Shown here: positions 4,884 through 9,513 of the stretch, piece after piece
Layout: each line of letters opens with the position of its first letter
Numbering within the stretch: position 1 is the first letter of the stretch
Assembly: GCA_002455915.1 (NCBI GenBank)
Contig: DKLU01000227.1
Span: 1 to 9,513 of the forward strand
Reading direction: 5' to 3'
Length of the DNA stretch: 9,513 nt
Origin: Chryseobacterium sp. UBA6632
Lineage (GTDB): Bacteria > Bacteroidota > Bacteroidia > Flavobacteriales > Weeksellaceae
Position numbers and translations under genes: made by a program
Notes under the pieces: generated by a model
What the model was told of the DNA's origin: nothing
Seen by the model: only the letters and a program-made list of their open reading frames with translations
Databases searched by the model: none

Positions 4884-6299
4884 ATGAACAAAGAATTTTT
4901 ATATACAGAAATTGCCGGAGGTATTGCTTCACAAATCAGAAACGGAGTTTTAAAATCAGGAGATAAATTACCTTCTGTACGAAGGCTTTGCCACGAACAT
5001 CAAATCAGCATGAACACGGCAAAACGTGTTTTCCTGGAACTGGAATCGCAATCTTTGATTGAATCTAAACCTCAATCGGGATATTTTGTCAGCAAATTAT
5101 TATCGGTAAAACTTCCACTTCCCGAAATCAGCCGCCCGTCTCTAATTGCCAATAATGTAGAACCCGACGAACTCATCAGCAAAGTGTATGAAAATATTGG
5201 TAAAAAAGACATGACCATATTTTCCATCGGAATTCCCTCAGGAGACCTGCTTCCTCAGGCTAAGCTTAAAAAAGAGATCATCAATGCCACAAGAGAGCTT
5301 AAAGAAGGCGGAACTGAATTTGAAGAACTTCAGGGAAATTTAAAATTAAGAAGAATGATTGCCATGCGGTCTTTAAGCTGGGGCGGAAACCTCAGCGAAA
5401 ATGATCTGGTAACCACCAACGGCGGAATGAATGCGTTATCATTTTGTCTGATGGCCTTAGGAAAACCCGGCGACACAATTGCCATCGAAAGCCCTTGTTA
5501 TCCAGGAATTTTACAGCTGGCGAACGGTTTAGGCTTGAAAGTTTTAGAATTGCCCACGCATCCCCTTACCGGAATTGAAATTGATGCGTTGAAAAAAGCA
5601 ATTCCGAAGATCAATCTGTGCCTTTTAATTCCAAATTATAATGCACCTTTGGGAAGTTTAATGTCGGATGAAAATAAAAAGGAAGTGGTAAAACTGTTGT
5701 CGGAAAATAATATTCCGCTGATTGAAGATGATGTTTACGGAGACCTTTATTTTGGTTCGAATCGTCCTAAATGCTGTAAATCTTTTGATAAGGAAGGAAA
5801 TGTTTTGTATTGTAGTTCAATTTCCAAAACATTGGCTCCGGGCTATCGCGTTGGCTGGATCGCTCCCGGAAAATATAAAGATAAGATACTGAAAATGAAA
5901 TTGCTTCATGCCACCTCATCCATCACCATTGTGAATGAGGCGGTTGCCAATTTTTTAAAATCCGGAAAATATGAAAAACATTTGCACCAACTTCGCAAAA
6001 CGTTACAGAATAATTATCAAAACTACGTTCAAACCATCGCAGAACATTTTCCGGAAGGCACAAAAACGAGCCGTCCACAAGGCGGACTTTCACTTTGGGT
6101 AGAGTTTGATAAGAACATTAAAACCAATGAATTATACGATTTAGCCATTAAGCAAAACATCAGTATTGCACCGGGAAGAATGTTTACGCTTCAGGAGCAA
6201 TTCGACAATTGTATGCGCCTTTGCATCGGGCTTCCGTGGAATGAAAATACAGAATCCAGTTTAATAAAAGTCGGAAAACTCGCTAAATTGATTCAATAA
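4884..6299 (+). CDS. MocR/PdxR-type GntR regulator with aminotransferase-like domain
   Basis: This 471-residue regulator has a GntR winged helix at 1-70 (KLPSVRRLCHEHQISMNTAKRVFLELE at about 28-54, then the SGYFVS wing), a linker to about 105, and a fold-type I aminotransferase-like domain to the end. PLP-site features are intact: a cofactor phosphate loop TNGGMNAL (178-185), NYNAP (251-255), EDDVYGD (281-287), the Schiff-base lysine K315 in SSISKTLAPGYRVGW, and the carboxylate-binding R445 in NCMRLCIGL. Length is normal for the family. Such proteins use bound PLP, or PLP plus an amino-acid-like effector, to control transcription rather than to catalyse transamination. The divergent EamA permease is the probable target; autorepression is also common. 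The ATG lies just after a -7 box and the gene ends one base before the terminator tract. Confidence 0.94.
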   Translation: MNKEFLYTEIAGGIASQIRNGVLKSGDKLPSVRRLCHEHQISMNTAKRVFLELESQSLIESKPQSGYFVSKLLSVKLPLPEISRPSLIANNVEPDELISKVYENIGKKDMTIFSIGIPSGDLLPQAKLKKEIINATRELKEGGTEFEELQGNLKLRRMIAMRSLSWGGNLSENDLVTTNGGMNALSFCLMALGKPGDTIAIESPCYPGILQLANGLGLKVLELPTHPLTGIEIDALKKAIPKINLCLLIPNYNAPLGSLMSDENKKEVVKLLSENNIPLIEDDVYGDLYFGSNRPKCCKSFDKEGNVLYCSSISKTLAPGYRVGWIAPGKYKDKILKMKLLHATSSITIVNEAVANFLKSGKYEKHLHQLRKTLQNNYQNYVQTIAEHFPEGTKTSRPQGGLSLWVEFDKNIKTNELYDLAIKQNISIAPGRMFTLQEQFDNCMRLCIGLPWNENTESSLIKVGKLAKLIQ

Positions 6300-6301
6300 A
6301 A

Positions 6302-6332
6302 AAGGCTAATCAGCAGGTTGCTCATTAGCCTT
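6302..6332. terminator. Bidirectional terminator between MocR gene and Crp/Fnr operon
   Basis: A 9-bp stem AAGGCTAAT/ATTAGCCTT (6302-6310, 6324-6332) is topped, after a C-C mismatch, by a second 4-bp stem AGCA/TGCT with a GGT loop. On the minus strand it runs straight into TTTTTTATTG, a classic U tract. On the plus strand it is followed by GAATATTTTT. It sits between convergent genes and can serve both. Confidence 0.9.
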
Positions 6333-6345
6333 GAATATTTTTAAG

Positions 6346-6942
6346 CTATTTATTATCCGGAACGAAATTTTTTCGCGCCAGTTCTTTTCTTACACGGCTC
6401 AGACTTTCAGGCGTGATTCCTAAATAGGAAGCAATCATCCATTGGGGAACCCTCAGCAATAAATCGGGATACATTTTAATGAATTTCATATAACGCTCTT
6501 CAGCGGTTTCACCCAATAAAGAGTTGATTCTGTCCTGAAGACTTTTGATATGTTTCTGAACCAAAATATCACTCTTTTCCAGACTGTTCGGAAATTCTCC
6601 TACCAATTTGCTGATGAAATCGGGATGCAGTAAAAGCACCTCAGAATCTTCAACCGCTTCTATATAATAAATTGATTTTTCGTTGAAATACAAGCTGCTT
6701 CGGTCGGAAGTCAGCCAGCTTTCAGGGGCAAACTGAATAATATGTTCTTTCCCGTTCTTATCGATAGAATACATTTTCAGCAATCCTTTTTCCACGAAAT
6801 AAATATGTCTACAAACCTCGCCATACTGTAGAAGGAATTGGTTTTTAGAAACTTTTTTTACTTCGTAGTGCAGACTGCACATATTCACTTTTTCTAAGGG
6901 AACATTTAATACTTTTGCCAGATAATTATTAATATTTTTCAT
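6346..6942 (-). CDS. Crp/Fnr family regulator, last gene of thiol-stress operon
   Basis: This 198-residue Crp/Fnr protein is distinct from the tandem pair at 2048-3292. It has an effector barrel (about 20-112; QYGEVCRHIYFVEKGLLKMY at 39-58), a dimerisation helix (about 120-143) and a winged helix with VPQWMIASYLGITPESLSRVRKEL (165-188). E179, S182 and R183 reproduce the E-xx-SR spacing with which FNR reads TTGAT half-sites. The pocket segment (APESWLTSDRSSLYF, 72-86) does not match the cAMP-binding cassette and there is no FNR cysteine cluster, so the signal is unknown; C22 and C44 are candidates for thiol sensing only by inference. It starts 4 bp after the YtxJ stop, so it is cotranscribed and probably translationally coupled, and ends in the bidirectional terminator. 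Autoregulation of the operon is plausible. Confidence 0.92.
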   Translation of the reverse strand: MKNINNYLAKVLNVPLEKVNMCSLHYEVKKVSKNQFLLQYGEVCRHIYFVEKGLLKMYSIDKNGKEHIIQFAPESWLTSDRSSLYFNEKSIYYIEAVEDSEVLLLHPDFISKLVGEFPNSLEKSDILVQKHIKSLQDRINSLLGETAEERYMKFIKMYPDLLLRVPQWMIASYLGITPESLSRVRKELARKNFVPDNK

Positions 6943-6946
6943 GTGT

Positions 6947-7324
6947 TCACAGAAGCTGACTTAGAGATATATCCTGATGAGAAGCGTTGTTTACTGCTTT
7001 TCCGTTTTCTATAACGATAAATTGAGGGCTTTCATGGCGAATTCCCAGATCTTCAGCAATTTTATTAGACAATAGTCTGTGAGCCAACAGATCAAGATAA
7101 TATAATTCTACTTTTTCATCTTGATTTTCGACTTCTTTTTCAAAATTTCTCAAGACTGTTTTGCTGATAAAACAACTTGTAGAATGTTTGAAAATTCCGA
7201 TTTTGTGAGTATTAGAATTTTCAATCGCCGATTTTAAATCTGCTTCATCTTCTATCTTTTTCCAGAAAGACTTCTGTTCCGAAACCTCACTTTTTCCGCC
7301 AAATATTTTATCAAAAAAACTCAT
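6947..7324 (-). CDS. ytxJ: YtxJ-type monothiol bacilliredoxin-like protein
   Basis: This 125-residue cytosolic protein has a thioredoxin-like fold of the YtxJ family (DUF2847), associated with bacillithiol redox chemistry; the Bacillus homologue is also called BrxC. The active-site region IFKHSTSCFISKTVLRNFE (44-62) carries a single cysteine, C51, in the C-x-I-S context of the family, so it is monothiol rather than CxxC. The expected cis-proline is P100 in HESPQFIVIENGK. A YLDLL strand (76-80) fits the central sheet. The inferred role is removal of bacillithiol from mixed disulphides on proteins. The start overlaps the stop of the DUF1569 gene (ATGA, 4 bp) and the Crp/Fnr gene follows after 4 bp. 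Only family-level recognition is possible; the bacillithiol biosynthesis genes are not in the window. Confidence 0.88.
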   Translation of the reverse strand: MSFFDKIFGGKSEVSEQKSFWKKIEDEADLKSAIENSNTHKIGIFKHSTSCFISKTVLRNFEKEVENQDEKVELYYLDLLAHRLLSNKIAEDLGIRHESPQFIVIENGKAVNNASHQDISLSQLL

Positions 7325-7782
7325 ACATTAAACTGTTTTAAATGATGATCGAGGTGTTTATATTCCAAAAATCCCCAATCTTTCTCTTTCATTTCTCCGA
7401 AAAGCCGATGACTACTTGGTAAATTATGTTTTTGATACACTTTCCAATATTCATCCAGCGTCTTTAGCAGGTTTTTTCTGCCTTCATCGAAATTACATTC
7501 AAAATTAACGATTAGTTTTTGAAAAGTTGGCATATTTCGGGGAATTCCGTTATTGAAAATCTGCATTTCTTTTTTAGTTAAAATTCCGATGGCTTTAAAA
7601 AAAGGATTAATCTCCGGAATTTCAATTTTCCGAATCGGAATTTGCAGCACCAAATGGCAATGACAAAGCATTTGAGAAACATCCATAGTTCCCCATTTAC
7701 GTTGAGAATTTTCGCTAAGATTTGAAATTCTCTCTATAATTTCGTTAAAATAGATTCGATTGTGAAGACTTTTCTTTACCAA
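7321..7782 (-). CDS. DUF1569 (DinB-like) protein
   Basis: This 153-residue protein matches the DUF1569 pattern, a member of the DinB/YfiT-like four-helix superfamily. The N-terminal part has the WGTMDVSQMLCHCHLVL helix (30-46) with H41 and H43 as first metal-ligand candidates. The C-terminus has HRLFGEMKEKDWGFLEYKHLDHHLKQFNV, where H143-x3-H147 would complete a three-histidine site. The reaction is unknown; relatives in the superfamily include thiol-dependent S-transferases and maleylpyruvate isomerase. It overlaps the YfiT-like gene upstream by 7 bp and YtxJ downstream by 4 bp, so the three are almost certainly one transcript. The neighbours suggest, but do not prove, a thiol-linked detoxification role. 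Confidence 0.85.
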   Translation of the reverse strand: MVKKSLHNRIYFNEIIERISNLSENSQRKWGTMDVSQMLCHCHLVLQIPIRKIEIPEINPFFKAIGILTKKEMQIFNNGIPRNMPTFQKLIVNFECNFDEGRKNLLKTLDEYWKVYQKHNLPSSHRLFGEMKEKDWGFLEYKHLDHHLKQFNV

Positions 7783-8312
7783 CCTTTTTCTGTCTTAAGA
7801 TTGTAGATATGCGCAAAATGATGATTACAGTGCCAAACATACATCGCCAGGCAGTTTCTTAGATCATAGTCTACGTTTTGCTCCGGATGATGAAAAGTTC
7901 TCGAAAACTGCTCATGAGACAGCTGTTTCAATAAAGCAGCCCATCTTTGGTGAGTTCCTTTTAGCATTCTTAAAGCAGGTTTTATAGGCATTGAAAGGCT
8001 GTCTGGAAGTTCTGCCCATTTTGCCTCATCATAAGGTTTAATCGTTGGATTATCCTCTGTTAAAGCTAATTTAAAACGGGTAAAACTATTAATATGGCTG
8101 TCTGCCAAGTGATTTACAAGCTGTCTCACCGTCCAGCCGCCTTCTCGATAAGGAGTATCTAGCTGCTCATCTGACCATCCTTCAGTAACTTTTTTTATTC
8201 TCTTTGGAAAATCTTCAATTACATTAATATAATCTGATACATCTGCATCGCTAATATGTTCAGGTTGCTGAAACTGACCGATCGGAAATTTCTTTTGTTC
8301 TAAGTTGCTCAT
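7776..8312 (-). CDS. yfiT: YfiT/BstA-like DinB-fold metal-dependent protein
   Basis: This 178-residue protein has the YfiT (putative metal-dependent hydrolase / bacillithiol S-transferase) pattern. The start FPIGQFQQPEHISDADVSDYI is typical, followed by GGWTVRQLVNHLADSHINSFTRFKLALTEDNPTIKPYDE at about 58-96 and a terminal VWHCNHHFAHIYNL helix (159-172). H68 with H161 and H165 (HxxxH) form the probable metal triad. Members of this family transfer bacillithiol to electrophiles such as antibiotics, or are of unknown substrate, so the exact reaction is inferred. The length equals that of Bacillus YfiT, which supports the ATG at 8312 although it lies 53 bp inside the end of the upstream gene; translational coupling is likely. 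With DUF1569 it makes a tandem of two DinB-fold proteins next to a bacilliredoxin. Confidence 0.88.
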   Translation of the reverse strand: MSNLEQKKFPIGQFQQPEHISDADVSDYINVIEDFPKRIKKVTEGWSDEQLDTPYREGGWTVRQLVNHLADSHINSFTRFKLALTEDNPTIKPYDEAKWAELPDSLSMPIKPALRMLKGTHQRWAALLKQLSHEQFSRTFHHPEQNVDYDLRNCLAMYVWHCNHHFAHIYNLKTEKGW

Positions 8313-8892
8313 CTTTAATTATAGTTTTTAATACGCTAAACAGAATAACGGCGTCTTTATCTTTTAAATAATAAAACATCCTATTTTTATAATGATCTGC
8401 TTTCGAGAAAATCATAAAATAATGGTGATATTGTTTCAATTCCAGATCATTAAAAAGAATTTCTTTTTTATCAAATCTAATTCTATCTTCTGCAATTTCA
8501 ATTCCAGAAACGCTGAATTTCTCATTGTTTTTGAACTTTAAATAATAATCATAACAAATATCACCAATGAATTTATCCCACAATTCATCAATAATATCAC
8601 AATACAATTGATGTTTTTCGTCTAATTTTCTTCTGTAGAAAAGTTTAAAGAATATTTTAAGTTCTTTGTTTGATTTATCTCTGATGAAAAATTGATATTC
8701 TCTTCCAATGGTAAATCTGTATCCATCGATAAAATGAATTCCGTAGCGAATTCCGGCAATATCTTCTTTGTTGAGAATGGTAAAAAGATCGTTGTTATGA
8801 TCTTTGTTTTCAAATTTTATAAAATTTTCGTCAATGATTAATGATCGTTTTCTGGTATCAAATAATCCGCGGACGATTGTAAATTCCTTCAT
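8260..8892 (-). CDS. Hypothetical protein, first gene of thiol-stress operon
   Basis: This 210-residue protein is of no family I recognise. It is soluble, Lys/Asp/Phe/Tyr-rich, with no signal peptide or membrane helix. It seems to contain two similar beta-rich halves each closed by a helix: residues about 10-108 (RSLIIDENFIKFENKD ... IDELWDKF) and about 115-197 (SGIEIAEDRIRFDKKEILFNDLEL ... FSVLKTIIK), reminiscent of tandem PH-like domains. This is a visual impression only. The last 17 codons overlap the YfiT-like gene in another frame and look like an unstructured tail (RTKEISDRSVSAT), so the stop may have drifted downstream. The ATG at 8892 lies 13 nt after a 20-bp palindrome. It is the promoter-proximal gene of the five-gene unit and has the same AT-rich codon use as its neighbours. 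Confidence 0.75.
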   Translation of the reverse strand: MKEFTIVRGLFDTRKRSLIIDENFIKFENKDHNNDLFTILNKEDIAGIRYGIHFIDGYRFTIGREYQFFIRDKSNKELKIFFKLFYRRKLDEKHQLYCDIIDELWDKFIGDICYDYYLKFKNNEKFSVSGIEIAEDRIRFDKKEILFNDLELKQYHHYFMIFSKADHYKNRMFYYLKDKDAVILFSVLKTIIKDEQLRTKEISDRSVSAT

Positions 8893-8905
8893 AAAATATC
8901 AATGT

Positions 8906-8925
8906 GTCTGCAATATATTACAGAC
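8906..8925. promoter_or_regulatory. 20-bp near-perfect palindrome upstream of the thiol-stress operon
   Basis: Half-sites GTCTGCAATA and TATTACAGAC are inverted repeats with one mismatched pair (18 of 20 positions symmetric). The palindrome ends 13 nt before ATG 8892. The nearest -7-like box is TACATTTA (8948-8955, minus strand), one base from consensus, which would place the palindrome downstream of the start point, a repressor-type position. An mRNA hairpin occluding the start codon region is the other reading. Confidence 0.55.
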
Positions 8926-9034
8926 GGTTTTTGAGTATTAGTTTTTGTAAATGTATCAAAATTTCAAGAATTTTATTGATGAAAAAAAATAATGATTAAA
9001 TATGACTGAATTTAGTAAAATCAAATATAAAAAA

Positions 9035-9058
9035 AGCCTCAATTCTAAAATTGAAGCT
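9035..9058 (-). terminator. Terminator after the DEAD-box helicase gene
   Basis: On the minus strand AGCTTCAATT and AATTGAGGCT form a 10-bp stem (one G-U pair) around a TTAG loop, directly followed by seven T. It begins 12 nt after the helicase stop codon and separates it from the thiol-stress operon. On the plus strand the stem has a C-A mismatch and a poor tail, so it is mainly a minus-strand terminator. Confidence 0.88.
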
Positions 9059-9069
9059 CTATATTTTAA

Positions 9070-9513
9070 TTAATAACCGTGTAGATTAATATCCTCGGTT
9101 CTCTGCAAAGTCACCTTTTTTCCCATTTTCTTTTGAATCACTCTGAAATGTTGTAATTCATCGTCTGTCAGAATGTTTATTGCGGTTCCTTTTTCATTCG
9201 CACGCCCCGTTCTACCGATTCTGTGAATATAATCTAACGGCGATCTCGGCAATTCGTAATTAATGACATAAGGGAGGGATTCGATGTGAATTCCTCGGCC
9301 AATCAAATCTGTCGCTACCAAAATCTGTGCTCCACTCGATTTAAATTCTTCCAGATTATTTCTTCTTGCTCCCTGTGATTTCTGACTGTGAATAGCAACC
9401 GCCTTAATTTTATTCTTTTTTAATTTTTCAACCAAATTATCGGCAGATCTTGTAGAAGAAACAAATATCAAAGCTTTTTCAATATTTTTTTCTTTAATTA
9501 AATATCTCAAAAA
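9070..9513 (-). CDS. DEAD-box RNA helicase, C-terminal part
   Basis: A frame open at the right edge encodes the last 148 residues of a superfamily 2 helicase; the N-terminal ATPase half with the DEAD motif lies outside the window. The visible RecA-like domain 2 contains motif IV (ALIFVSSTRSADNLVEKL), motif Va (QILVATDLIGRGIHIESL, about 9280-9325) and motif VI (YIHRIGRTGRAN, near 9195-9230), with the arginine fingers intact. The C-terminal tail after the helicase core is short (about 35 residues, ending NLHGY), without the long basic extension seen in some RhlE or CsdA proteins. The expected role is ATP-dependent RNA unwinding in ribosome assembly, cold adaptation or RNA decay. An internal TTG near the edge is not the start; the true start is upstream. 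A strong terminator follows the stop. Confidence 0.93.
   Translation of the reverse strand, partial: FLRYLIKEKNIEKALIFVSSTRSADNLVEKLKKNKIKAVAIHSQKSQGARRNNLEEFKSSGAQILVATDLIGRGIHIESLPYVINYELPRSPLDYIHRIGRTGRANEKGTAINILTDDELQHFRVIQKKMGKKVTLQRTEDINLHGY

Noticed and set aside
9022..9029. Another exact TATATTTG on the minus strand, next to the helicase terminator, as a promoter for the thiol-stress operon.
   Set aside because: It overlaps the end of the terminator T tract, has no -33 TTG or operator at the expected distance and would give a leader of about 125 nt. It remains possible but is not supported over the weaker box at 8948-8955.

Overview
The window looks like chromosomal DNA of a Flavobacteriia-type Bacteroidetes, most likely Chryseobacterium or a close Weeksellaceae relative. 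It is AT-rich and the genes lack Shine-Dalgarno sequences. Several intergenic regions carry the Bacteroidetes -7 element TAnnTTTG. The protein families also fit: a YciF-like ferritin with a KGG protein, YtxJ and YfiT of bacillithiol-using bacteria, an EamA/MocR pair and several Crp/Fnr paralogues. The genus is inferred from overall character, not from a marker gene. No rRNA, tRNA, CRISPR array, insertion sequence or phage gene was seen.

Layout. Bases 1-3900 are almost all minus-strand. From high to low coordinate they hold a small Thr-rich lipoprotein (3830-3612), a 319-bp AT-rich gap, two tandem Crp/Fnr paralogues (3292-2696, 2662-2048), a long intrinsically disordered acidic/AT-hook/KGG protein (1826-1008), a YciF-like ferritin-fold protein (930-325) and a partial unknown gene running off the left edge (258-1). 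An EamA permease (minus, 4791-3907) and a MocR-type PLP-fold regulator (plus, 4884-6299) are divergent, with a perfect -7 box in each direction. The MocR gene ends at a strong bidirectional terminator facing a five-gene minus-strand operon (8892-6346): a gene of unknown function, a YfiT/BstA-like DinB-fold enzyme, a DUF1569 DinB-like protein, the monothiol bacilliredoxin-like YtxJ, and a third Crp/Fnr regulator. The right edge holds the C-terminal part of a DEAD-box RNA helicase with its own terminator.

How it may work together (inference). The region reads as a stress-response neighbourhood. The KGG protein and the ferritin-like protein resemble the yciG-yciF pair of enterobacteria. The 8892-6346 operon looks like a low-molecular-weight-thiol (bacillithiol) unit that encodes its own regulator. 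The most notable signal is regulatory. Two promoters, one for the KGG/ferritin unit and one for the Thr-rich lipoprotein, each carry the dyad TGATTTSAATCA centred 36.5 or 37.5 bp upstream of the last base of a perfect TAnnTTTG box. That matches the class II activator position of Crp/Fnr proteins. All three Crp/Fnr proteins here keep the ExxxR recognition-helix pattern expected to read TGA-N6-TCA, so a local stress regulon controlled by one or more of them is plausible.
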